Of a stretch of DNA of 64,000 nt, positions 1 through 8,694 are shown piece after piece. Under the pieces are notes generated by a model that worked only from the letters and a program-made list of their open reading frames with translations, was not told where the DNA came from and did no database searches. Made by a program: the position numbers and the translations under genes. This DNA comes from Lachnospiraceae bacterium (lineage in GTDB: Bacteria > Bacillota > Clostridia > Lachnospirales > Lachnospiraceae): assembly GCA_017550535.1 (NCBI GenBank), contig JAFZOS010000065.1, forward strand, positions 186,001-250,000. Reading direction: 5' to 3'. How positions within the stretch are numbered: position 1 is the stretch's first letter; every line of letters starts with the position of its first letter.

Positions 1-1444
1 TCTCATGAGACATATTGGAAAGGAATGCCGACTTTGCCTCGCTCGCCGCTATGGCCCGCTGCGACATATCGATAAGCTTCTCCCTTTCTTTTCTTTCCTT
101 ATCGATATCCTCCGCCAGCCACAGGACATGCGATATCCTTCCTTCATCGGAACGTTTTGACACGATGAACCTTACACGCATCCATTTACCGTTCATTGTA
201 AGAAACTCAAGCGCCAGCGTATCTATATCATGCATGCGTTCATCAAGTGTATCAAGATCGACGAAAGAGAGAGTATCTTCTTTCATCTTTTCATCCGTTA
301 CGTTAGACATTACCTTCTTTATAGTGCTGCGCGCATTGTTATGTTCATCTCCGACAAGCGAATTGACGATACTATTCTCGGATTTTATCTCGCTGAAAGA
401 ATCATCCGGCAGATCCACATCATAAACCGACATATAGATATTTGATATAGATGATATCTGTTTATTTAAATGTTCCGCTATCCTGCTCCGCTGATTTGAT
501 TTGTTCATGATATGAGACAGCACAACAACGGCGGCGATAACGAGGATAATGGTGATCCACAGGAGCATATTAAGAGGGCGGAAAGTACTTGTCGCATTCT
601 TGACGGAAAGACAGCACCAGTCATTCTCGATTTCGGCCATATAGGCTATATAGCGCGAGCCTGCATAATCAAATTCAAAGTAGCCCTTCTCGGTATTCCT
701 TGCCTCGTCCACGAGGACTGCCCAAAATGTACCGCTTTCATCACTGTAGTTTTTTCCCACCTCGCTCCTGTCCGAATGGGCAACTACCATATTATGGCTG
801 TCAAGTATGACCTCGTAGTCCGAGCTTCCGGACCGAACCGCTTCTTCCGTCAGCTCCTGTATCATGTCGAGCGTTATATCCATCGATACGACACTCTCGC
901 CGTCTACAAGAGACTTGGCTATGGCCATCATTACATTTCCCGTCTGGGCATCCATATAAGGCTCTATCATTGTGATCTTGCCGTTGTTTCCGATCGCCTT
1001 TTTATACCAGGGACGTTCCGTCGCAACAAAGTCATCATCCGGAACCCACAGAACACCGTCAAGGAACTCGCCGTTGACGTATGCGTACAGACCGGTCGTG
1101 TTCTCAAAGACAGTACTGGTAACTGCCGTCGACTGACCGACGAGATAATCAAGTATCTCCGCATTGGAACGACCATCCTCAATCATACCGTCCATGGTAT
1201 ATGCCGTAAGCTTAATGGCATCGATACTCGTTGACAGATAATCGTTAAAACTGTCTGCCGTCTGCATCGCACTCACCTGGCCGTCCTTTATGATACCGGA
1301 CCTTTTTTCCGTATAGATCATATTATAATATGACAGTATTATGCCCACAAAAAACACAATAACGGTTCCTGTGATAATATAATTCTTTATCGCATCACGT
1401 CTTTCGGTTCCGATCTTAATCTGCAGCCTGTCAAATCCACTCAT
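1..1444 (-). CDS. Hybrid-type sensor histidine kinase, N-terminal part (runs off the window)
   Basis: Membrane sensor kinase; 481 codons are visible and the C-terminus lies beyond base 1. I translated the minus strand directly: it starts MSGFDRLQIK, has a membrane segment at about residues 20-41, an extracellular dCache-type domain (about 45-280, with ERPWYKKA and EPYMD motifs), a second membrane segment (about 291-312), a PAS-like region (about 320-440), a short coiled linker, and reaches the phospho-acceptor histidine of SNMSHE at residue 480 just as the window ends. ATP-binding and any receiver domains must lie outside. The ATG at 1444-1442 overlaps the TGA of the upstream giant kinase by one base, so the two are probably translationally coupled. 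The H-box flank (ASEAKSAFLSNMSHE) is nearly the same as in that kinase, which suggests paralogy. The ligand is unknown. Confidence 0.85.
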   Translation of the reverse strand, partial: MSGFDRLQIKIGTERRDAIKNYIITGTVIVFFVGIILSYYNMIYTEKRSGIIKDGQVSAMQTADSFNDYLSTSIDAIKLTAYTMDGMIEDGRSNAEILDYLVGQSTAVTSTVFENTTGLYAYVNGEFLDGVLWVPDDDFVATERPWYKKAIGNNGKITMIEPYMDAQTGNVMMAIAKSLVDGESVVSMDITLDMIQELTEEAVRSGSSDYEVILDSHNMVVAHSDRSEVGKNYSDESGTFWAVLVDEARNTEKGYFEFDYAGSRYIAYMAEIENDWCCLSVKNATSTFRPLNMLLWITIILVIAAVVVLSHIMNKSNQRSRIAEHLNKQISSISNIYMSVYDVDLPDDSFSEIKSENSIVNSLVGDEHNNARSTIKKVMSNVTDEKMKEDTLSFVDLDTLDERMHDIDTLALEFLTMNGKWMRVRFIVSKRSDEGRISHVLWLAEDIDKERKEREKLIDMSQRAIAASEAKSAFLSNMSHE

Positions 1445-4400
1445 CAAAACTGCTTCCCTTCATATGCATCTAATATCGCAGCCGGATCACGTTTAATCGC
1501 AGCATCCTTAAGCATAAGGAAGAAATCCTCCCGGTCTTTCGGAATACTGTAGTCTTCCATTTCTTCAAATACCATATCAAGACTTTCAAAATCACCAAGC
1601 TCGGCCGCCGACTTTATCTGTTCAAAAACCATGCTCATAAGATACTCATCGGCTTCAGGTTTTCCGGAAGCTTCCTGTTCCCCGGCAGCTTCCTTTTTAT
1701 CCTCAAACAGGTCGGACAACGGCTCCTTCAAACCGGTGAATGACGTCATAAACGTTCCGTGATGTTCCCTGATGTAACCTGTATCTTCTGCCTTTCCGGC
1801 ATCCTCAAGCAGCTGAGCTTCCTCCGAAAGACGGACAGCCCCTATAAGACGGAGGGAACTCTTGGCCGCATGAACTTTTATCGTATAATCCTTTATGTCT
1901 CCTTCCTCAAGGAAGCGCTCGATCTCAGCCGATTTTTCATCTATTGAGCCAAGGAACATTTTAAGCAGCGGCAGATAATCCTCAAAGGAACCGCTGTTTG
2001 TTATTCCGGTATCAACATCAATACCGATACCCGGTGCCATTTCACGGAAGCGTATTTCAATCGGATCGTCCGCTGTTATATCATCAATGCTCTCATCTTC
2101 ATTAACATTCTCGACCTTATTTCGGTCAAGGTAGAAAAGGAGCATATCCTCGAGTTTAGCGGAATCTATGGGCTTTGACAGATAATCATCAAACCCGGCT
2201 TCTATATACATCTCCCTCGCCCCCGAAACCGCATTGGCCGTAAGACAGATCGCGGGAGTCGAAAGATTCGGATTCTTCTCCTGGGCTTTTAATTCCTTAA
2301 GTGTCTCAATCCCGTCTTTTCCGGGCATCATATGATCGAAGAACATGATGTCATACTTCTTGTCATATGCAAGAGCAAGGCCTTCATCACCGCTTAAAGC
2401 CATATCGATATTGACCTTCGTTTTCTTAAGAAGGCTCTTGAAAACCATAAGGTTTATCTTGTTATCGTCGATCACAAGCACATTAGCACCGGGTGCCGTA
2501 AACTTCTCGGTATAGGTTTTACGCTCACTCAAAAGACGTTTATATGCCGATTCATAATCACCCAGTTCTTCCCATCTTACAACCTTCTGCTTAAGCACAA
2601 AACCAAACTCGGAACCGCTTCCGTAGGTACTCTTCACATTAAGAGATGAACCCATCATTTCAAGCAGGCTCTGAGTTATGTTCATTCCGAGGCCCGCTCC
2701 TTCAATGTTGCGGTTCCGTTTTTCTTCTATCCTGTCAAACTTTTCAAACAGCCTTGAAATATCTTCGGGTTTTATTCCTATTCCGGTATCGCTTACCGAT
2801 ACCATAAGGTTAATGTGTTCAGCATCCGCTTTCTCATAACCGATACGGAAGGTTATCGAACCCTTTTCCGTATATTTCACCGCATTGGTCAGGAGATTTG
2901 TGATAACCTGTTTTATACGGATCTCATCACCGTAAAGTCCTTTGGGTATTGCAGGATCAAAGTCGAGCTTTATCATCAGGCCCTTGTCATCAGCCCTTAA
3001 CTGGACCATATTTACAAGGTCATTGATAACGGAAGAAAGATCGTACTCCACCGGCTCGATCATTATACTTCCCGCCTCGATCTTTGAAAAATCAAGTATA
3101 TTGTTTATAAGACCGAGGAGTGTGTTCCCGGCGCTCCGTATACTCTCCGAATATGCCAGGATATTGGGATCTTCGCACTCTCTTGTGACCATCTCATTCA
3201 TTCCGATGATCGCATTGATCGGTGTGCGTATCTCATGCGACATATTGGCAAGGAATGCACTCTTGGCATGTGCTGCTTCCTCGGCAACGGCTTTTTCCAT
3301 CTCCAGTTCATGAACCATTGTCTTTTCGTAATAGATACAGTTATCCCTGTGGTTGAAACCGTTGTGTATCGCTGTAGCCATCTGCGTGCAGTTTTCATAA
3401 CCGCAGCAGGTACAGTCTATATGGCGCGATTCTTCAGTAAACTTGTTCATGCTCATAAAGATAGAATCAAGCTGAGCCGCATTCGGAATTTCATATCTGC
3501 ATTCCGATGACCTGTCGGTATAACCGCGAATGTAATCGTTAAGATCCAGTTTTTCAAACTGACTGTTATAATTCTTAAGCCTCTCCTTGGGGGGATCGGG
3601 CCTTGACCATGCGTCGCCGCTTATTGCCTTCTTCGATTCCTCGCGGATATCAAGAAGCGCATAAAGAGCGTCATCGGTCTTTGACTTATCGGGATTTACC
3701 GCAGTTCCGCAGATACAGCCTTTTTCACAGTTAAGCGCATCGATAAACAAAAACGGGGTCTTGCCGTCCTTTATCCTGTCGCTGTTAAGATGCATCCATT
3801 CATAAAGGTGACGCTCGCCTTCTATCTGGCGTATGTACACTTCATCCCCAAGGAACCACTTAACGTTTTCAGCCAGCCCGCCCGGAGTCGGATAAAATGA
3901 GCCGAGTCCGTATTCTATCTCACTGTGAACTGCAGGACCTTTTATATCGTGTTCCCTCACATACTTCATCAGATGCTCGAAGGTAACGTTATACTGGACC
4001 AAGCCGCTGTTATGCGGATCCTCTATTTCAAGCTTCTTGGCTATACAGGGACTTATGAAGGCAAGCCTGTCCGTGATACCCATTTCCTTTCTTGCATATA
4101 TGGCCGCACACATAAGAGGACTCTGTACAGGGAACAGCTTTCCAAGAAGTTCGGGAAGATACCTTTCTATATACGAAACAACTGCAGGGCACGGCTGAGA
4201 TATCCCGCCTGTAAAACCATACTTCTCAATATAATTAAGATATCCCCAGGTAGTTATATCAGCACCGAATGCGACGCTTATTATATGGCCTATACCCATC
4301 GCCTTAAGTCCGCCCAGAACGCTCTCATACTCATCGGGATAATTTGCCTTAAATGCCGGTGCCAAAAGGAGTGATATCTTTTCGCCGTTTTTAAGATCCT

Positions 4401-7227
4401 CAAAGAAACGCTCCGTGTCGTCCATAAACTCGCGTGCTCCGTGAACGCATACATCTATGCAGCTTCCGCAGGCGACACATTTACTTCCGTCTACGTCTAT
4501 TCTTGCCTTTCCGTTTTCTTCTTTGGATACGCAGGCACCGATAGCCGAACATACCTTGATGCACTTGTTACAACCGATACAGTTTTCGTTCGTATAGACT
4601 ATGCTCCCGGGTACGGGCATATCTGCAGGCACCGTATCCTCATCGAACATGGAAGCCATTAAGCTCTTAAGTTCCCTGCATTTATCAATAAAACCGTCAT
4701 GATTGTCATTTAGATACGATGCATCCCCGGCTGCACCCGCATCCTCAAGCAGCTGGAGCTCCCTGCCGAATCCTTCGGCGCCTATTGTCTTTACCGAACT
4801 CTTTAAGGAATGTATTTTGACCGTATAATCCTTCAGGCTGCCGTTCTTTAAATATGCATCGATCTCTTCCACGAGTCCGTCGAGTGAATCATAAAATGCC
4901 TCAAGGACCATCAGGTAATCCTCGATCGATCCGACATTTGAAATACCGGCCCTCATATCGATCATTCCCTGAGCTTCAAAATGATCACCGGCCTTATCCT
5001 CATTTGCTGCAGCAGGAACCGGAACAGCCTCATTAAGATCGCCCGTATCCTCATCGTCCTGTATTTTCACCTTATCTGCCGGCAGGAACGTAATAAGCAG
5101 TTCCTCAAGCTTTTCATGATCGATCGGTTTTGTAAGATAATCGTTAAATCCATAGGAGATATACTGTTCCCGTGCACCTGAGATCGCATTTGCGGTAAGG
5201 CATATCACCGGCGTATCGCTGTTTAAGCCGTCCGGAACCGCTTTAATCTCCTTAAGCGTTTCTATTCCGTCTTTTCCCGGCATCAGGTGATCCAAAAAGA
5301 TAATATCGTATTTGGTTCCGGACGCCATCCTTATTCCTTCATCACCGCTGTCGGCAGTATCTATCTTAACATTTGTCTGCTTTATTAGGCTCCTGAACAC
5401 CACCAGGTTCATCGGATTATCATCAACCGTAAGCACCCTGGCATCAGGCGCCGTAAAACGCTCCCTGTATTTTGAATGTTCTTTTGGATTACTGCGGGAC
5501 GGCCCTTCATAATCACCCAGGATGTCCCATGAAGCAACCCCCTGTTTTACGGAGAATCCGAATGTCGAACCCTGACCGTACCTGCTCTTAACGGTAAGGG
5601 ATGAGCCCATTAATTCAAGCAGGCTCCTGGTAATGCTCATACCAAGTCCGGTACCTTCAATGTTCCGGTTGCGCTTCTCATCTATCCTTTCGTACTCGGA
5701 AAAGAGCCTGTCAAGATCTTCGTCCTTTATCCCTATACCGGTATCACTTACCGACACATTCAGCATTATGCTGTCGGGTTCATCCTTTAACCTTTCATAT
5801 CCCATCCTGAAGGTAACGGTTCCCTTATCGGTATACTTCACGGCATTTGTAAGTATGTTGGTTATTATCTGTTTAAGACGTACATCATCACCGTTAAGCC
5901 TCCTCGGGATACGCCGGTCAAAATCAAGCCTGAGGTAAAGGCCCTTATCATCCGCGCGCGACTGTATCATGTTAACAAGATCGTCCACAAATGAAGACAG
6001 ATCATAATCAACCGGTACTATCTCAATCTTTCCGGCTTCTATCTTCGAAAAATCAAGTATGTCGTTAATAAGTCCCAGCAGCGTACTGCCGGCATTCTTT
6101 ATATTTTCGGAATATGAAAGAACGGAATCATCATCCGATTCCCGCAGGATCATTTCGTTCATGCCGAGGATCGCATTTACGGGAGTACGTATCTCATGTG
6201 ACATGTTGGAAAGGAATGTCGATTTGGCTTCGCTTGCCGCGATAGCCTGCTCAGACTTAAGCGTCAGCCCCTGGGCTTCCCTGTTCTTTTTCTCCGACTG
6301 ACCAAACAGAATAAGAAATACGGCAATTATCAACACCGCAACCAGTATTGTTTTGATCAGCGGACTGCGGAGATTGTCAAAATCCTTCGTGGCATCAACG
6401 ACCGATACACAGGTCCATCCGTTCTCAAGGGGCGCCACATATGTCATATAATCACTGCCGCCGTTGTTAAGATAGAAGTATCCGGCCTGTGAAGTGTTGA
6501 TCTGTCCGGCGATCGCCGCCATAAAAGGATCCTCATTGTTATTAAGCTGCGTTCCGACAAGGCTGCTGTCCGAATGCGCGATTATCTGGCCTTTTCCGTT
6601 TATTACAAACTCTGCATATGAACGTCCGCTTAAAACATGTTCCTCTATTATCTCCTGTATATCATTCATGGACAGGTCTATACTGACAACACTGCTGTTA
6701 TCGCACAGTGTTCTGGCAATAGCTATCATCACAGCTCCTGTGTCAAGGTCAACATACGGATCGACGATAACGATGGCTCCGTTTCCCGCCCTTGCTTCAA
6801 CGTACCACGGCCTTACGGTAGGATCATAGCCCTCTTCGGGTACCCAGCCGGAACCATCCATGTATACCCCGTTTATATATCCGTATATACCGGTAGTATC
6901 CGCTATAAGCGAGTCCCCCACGGCGATAGTCTCGTTTGTCAGATAATCAAGGATATCTTCATCAGGCCTGCCGTCCCTTATCATATTGTCAAGAGTGAAA
7001 GCAGCCAGTTTCAGAATGTCAAGGCTTGCAGACATGCGGTTATCTATCTGGTCGACCGATTCGATCGCATTGATCCTGCCCTTGTTTATGATGTTTGCAC
7101 GGGTCTCGGAAAAAAGCCTGGTATAATAGACAAATACCACGCCCACAAAAAAGGCAGCTATGATCACGTATAAGAGTATCCTTATTATGTGTTTTTTTCT
7201 GTTTCCGCCTGCTCCGTCAGATATCAT
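1444..7227 (-). CDS. Double hybrid histidine kinase with embedded [FeFe]-hydrogenase-like sensor domain
   Basis: Giant multidomain signalling protein of about 1927 residues (ATG at 7227, with GGAG five bases upstream, preferred over a GTG at 7233). Order: membrane segment (15-37); dCache domain (40-280; Y134, R139, W141, Y142); second membrane segment (about 290-310); HisKA with H344; HATPase (about 445-560); receiver with D646; Hpt with H806; two [4Fe-4S] clusters (about 873-933, CxxCxxC types); hydrogenase H-cluster domain (about 945-1195) with C1013 in QPCPA, C1061 in SPCIAKK and C1167/C1171 in NCEKGC; a further Cys-rich FeS motif (CTCCGYENC, about 1268-1300); then a second HisKA (H1331), HATPase, receiver (D1631) and Hpt (H1786). 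There is no DNA-binding output. H-cluster domains fused to signalling domains are known as sensory (HydS/HsfB-type) hydrogenases; the fusion between two full phosphorelay modules is the unusual part. It probably senses H2 or redox state plus an extracellular ligand. Domain calls are firm; function is inferred. Confidence 0.9.
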   Translation of the reverse strand: MISDGAGGNRKKHIIRILLYVIIAAFFVGVVFVYYTRLFSETRANIINKGRINAIESVDQIDNRMSASLDILKLAAFTLDNMIRDGRPDEDILDYLTNETIAVGDSLIADTTGIYGYINGVYMDGSGWVPEEGYDPTVRPWYVEARAGNGAIVIVDPYVDLDTGAVMIAIARTLCDNSSVVSIDLSMNDIQEIIEEHVLSGRSYAEFVINGKGQIIAHSDSSLVGTQLNNNEDPFMAAIAGQINTSQAGYFYLNNGGSDYMTYVAPLENGWTCVSVVDATKDFDNLRSPLIKTILVAVLIIAVFLILFGQSEKKNREAQGLTLKSEQAIAASEAKSTFLSNMSHEIRTPVNAILGMNEMILRESDDDSVLSYSENIKNAGSTLLGLINDILDFSKIEAGKIEIVPVDYDLSSFVDDLVNMIQSRADDKGLYLRLDFDRRIPRRLNGDDVRLKQIITNILTNAVKYTDKGTVTFRMGYERLKDEPDSIMLNVSVSDTGIGIKDEDLDRLFSEYERIDEKRNRNIEGTGLGMSITRSLLELMGSSLTVKSRYGQGSTFGFSVKQGVASWDILGDYEGPSRSNPKEHSKYRERFTAPDARVLTVDDNPMNLVVFRSLIKQTNVKIDTADSGDEGIRMASGTKYDIIFLDHLMPGKDGIETLKEIKAVPDGLNSDTPVICLTANAISGAREQYISYGFNDYLTKPIDHEKLEELLITFLPADKVKIQDDEDTGDLNEAVPVPAAANEDKAGDHFEAQGMIDMRAGISNVGSIEDYLMVLEAFYDSLDGLVEEIDAYLKNGSLKDYTVKIHSLKSSVKTIGAEGFGRELQLLEDAGAAGDASYLNDNHDGFIDKCRELKSLMASMFDEDTVPADMPVPGSIVYTNENCIGCNKCIKVCSAIGACVSKEENGKARIDVDGSKCVACGSCIDVCVHGAREFMDDTERFFEDLKNGEKISLLLAPAFKANYPDEYESVLGGLKAMGIGHIISVAFGADITTWGYLNYIEKYGFTGGISQPCPAVVSYIERYLPELLGKLFPVQSPLMCAAIYARKEMGITDRLAFISPCIAKKLEIEDPHNSGLVQYNVTFEHLMKYVREHDIKGPAVHSEIEYGLGSFYPTPGGLAENVKWFLGDEVYIRQIEGERHLYEWMHLNSDRIKDGKTPFLFIDALNCEKGCICGTAVNPDKSKTDDALYALLDIREESKKAISGDAWSRPDPPKERLKNYNSQFEKLDLNDYIRGYTDRSSECRYEIPNAAQLDSIFMSMNKFTEESRHIDCTCCGYENCTQMATAIHNGFNHRDNCIYYEKTMVHELEMEKAVAEEAAHAKSAFLANMSHEIRTPINAIIGMNEMVTRECEDPNILAYSESIRSAGNTLLGLINNILDFSKIEAGSIMIEPVEYDLSSVINDLVNMVQLRADDKGLMIKLDFDPAIPKGLYGDEIRIKQVITNLLTNAVKYTEKGSITFRIGYEKADAEHINLMVSVSDTGIGIKPEDISRLFEKFDRIEEKRNRNIEGAGLGMNITQSLLEMMGSSLNVKSTYGSGSEFGFVLKQKVVRWEELGDYESAYKRLLSERKTYTEKFTAPGANVLVIDDNKINLMVFKSLLKKTKVNIDMALSGDEGLALAYDKKYDIMFFDHMMPGKDGIETLKELKAQEKNPNLSTPAICLTANAVSGAREMYIEAGFDDYLSKPIDSAKLEDMLLFYLDRNKVENVNEDESIDDITADDPIEIRFREMAPGIGIDVDTGITNSGSFEDYLPLLKMFLGSIDEKSAEIERFLEEGDIKDYTIKVHAAKSSLRLIGAVRLSEEAQLLEDAGKAEDTGYIREHHGTFMTSFTGLKEPLSDLFEDKKEAAGEQEASGKPEADEYLMSMVFEQIKSAAELGDFESLDMVFEEMEDYSIPKDREDFFLMLKDAAIKRDPAAILDAYEGKQF

Positions 7228-7288
7228 AAACACTCCGTAGCATCAGATCATATCGATGCGCATAAAACGACACAATAACACATAATAT

Positions 7289-7316
7289 ATTATACCGAAT
7301 ATCCCTGTTTTTTCAA
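7289..7316 (-). promoter_or_regulatory. Sigma-A type promoter for the giant hybrid kinase
   Basis: Read on the minus strand: TTGAAA (7316-7311), a 16-base spacer, then TATAAT (7294-7289). It sits immediately after the stop codon of the MBOAT gene and about 60 bases before the kinase start, so the two kinases probably form their own transcription unit. Match to consensus is 5/6 and 6/6. Confidence 0.6.
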
Positions 7317-8687
7317 TCAAAAACGGAAGTATAAGAACGGATTAAATGAAGCATCGGCAAGATATGCAATGGAAAGTATGAAAATGACAGTCAATACGGG
7401 CACGGTAATAAACGCCCGGTCCTTTATCTTACTGTAAATCCTGTTGCCGATCCCTGACGACAACAGACAGCCAAGTATAAATACGACTCCGTAATTCCTT
7501 AAATAATACAGCGCCTCAGGGGACGATCCTGCGGTAAACAGCCTTGACAGATATAAGGCAAGAGCCTTAAGGTCCGTTATGGCAAACAGCATCCAGCCAA
7601 ATCCTATCGCCAGCAGTGAATATATATGTGACAATATACGGTTCTTCTCAAGAAGCTTTGAAAAACCCGCCCGTTCGATCATGAGGAGCACAAAGAAATA
7701 CAATCCCCACAAAATGAAGTTCCAGTCCGCCCCATGCCAGAAGCCTGTAACAAACCAGACTATGAAAAGATTAAATATTGTCCTTATCTTTCCTTTTCTG
7801 TTGCCTCCGAGCGGTATATACAGATAATCCCTGAACCATCCGCTTAAGGTCATATGCCACCTTCTCCAGTATTCGGTAACAGACCTCGATGTATACGGTA
7901 GGTTAAAGTTCTTCGGAAATTCAAATCCGAGCATCCTTCCAAGTCCTATCGCCATCATCGAGTAACCGTTAAAATCAAAATATATCTGTAATGTATAAGC
8001 AAGCATTCCAAGCCATGCAAGCGGTGCCGAAATCCTGCCGTATCCTATCTGTTCCAGTTCCTTCCAGTACTCGCCGGCATTATTGGCTATAAGTACCTTG
8101 GAACCGAGTCCCAGAACAAACAGCTTAAGTCCCTCCTCAACATCCGTAAGGGTTATCTTCCTTTCCCTAAGCGCCGCCGATACATCGGAGTATACCACGA
8201 TGGGACCGGCTATGAGCTGGGGGAACATGCACAGGTACGTACCAAGGTTAACAAACGACTTTTCAACCTCCACTTTACCGCGGTAGAGATCGATCACATA
8301 AGACATTATCTGGAATGTGTAGAAGCTTATCCCAAGCGGTAACGTTATGTCAACCTTACTGATGCCCGCACCGCTTACGGCATTGATATTCTCGATAAAG
8401 AAATTGATATATTTGAAAAAGAACAGCATGCCCACATCAAAGATCAGCGCGCACACAAGGACGGGCTTATCCGCCCGCCCTTTATAGTGATGCATAAGTA
8501 TGCCCGCATAATAATTTACGAGAATGGATATGGTCAGCAGTATAAGATATTTGGGTTCGCCCCAGCCGTAAAATACAATGCTCCCGATAAACAGGACAAT
8601 GTTCTTAAACTTCACGGGCACAAGCCAGTATATCGTGAAGAATATGGGTATGAACCAAAATACAAACAACAGAGAACTGAATATCAT
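7317..8687 (-). CDS. MBOAT family membrane O-acyltransferase (AlgI/DltB-like)
   Basis: Integral membrane protein of 456 residues that probably transfers acyl (often acetyl) groups to an extracytoplasmic polysaccharide or other cell-surface acceptor. It is hydrophobic throughout, with many membrane spans. It carries the family signatures: YWRRWHMTLSGWFRDYLYIP around residue 270 and FWHGADWNFILWGLYF around 320, which includes the conserved active-site histidine; length is normal for AlgI-like proteins. Its start is only seven bases after the glyA stop and has no clear Shine-Dalgarno sequence, so translation is probably coupled to glyA. The SGNH/AlgX/DltD-type partner usually beside such genes is not present on either side, so the acceptor cannot be named. 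Confidence 0.9.
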   Translation of the reverse strand: MIFSSLLFVFWFIPIFFTIYWLVPVKFKNIVLFIGSIVFYGWGEPKYLILLTISILVNYYAGILMHHYKGRADKPVLVCALIFDVGMLFFFKYINFFIENINAVSGAGISKVDITLPLGISFYTFQIMSYVIDLYRGKVEVEKSFVNLGTYLCMFPQLIAGPIVVYSDVSAALRERKITLTDVEEGLKLFVLGLGSKVLIANNAGEYWKELEQIGYGRISAPLAWLGMLAYTLQIYFDFNGYSMMAIGLGRMLGFEFPKNFNLPYTSRSVTEYWRRWHMTLSGWFRDYLYIPLGGNRKGKIRTIFNLFIVWFVTGFWHGADWNFILWGLYFFVLLMIERAGFSKLLEKNRILSHIYSLLAIGFGWMLFAITDLKALALYLSRLFTAGSSPEALYYLRNYGVVFILGCLLSSGIGNRIYSKIKDRAFITVPVLTVIFILSIAYLADASFNPFLYFRF

Positions 8688-8694
8688 AGTTTTA

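Noticed and set aside
512-1234. Long plus-strand open frame opposite the first kinase
   Set aside because: The minus strand reads as a coherent dCache-HK protein without a stop; the plus frame has no ribosome binding site or recognisable protein pattern.
3640-4610. Hydrogenase domain as an H2-producing enzyme
   Set aside because: The proton-relay Cys is missing and the domain is fused to kinases; a sensory role fits better.
4441-4662. Cys-poor plus-strand frame within the ferredoxin part
   Set aside because: Antisense to clear CxxCxxC coding; no start signals.
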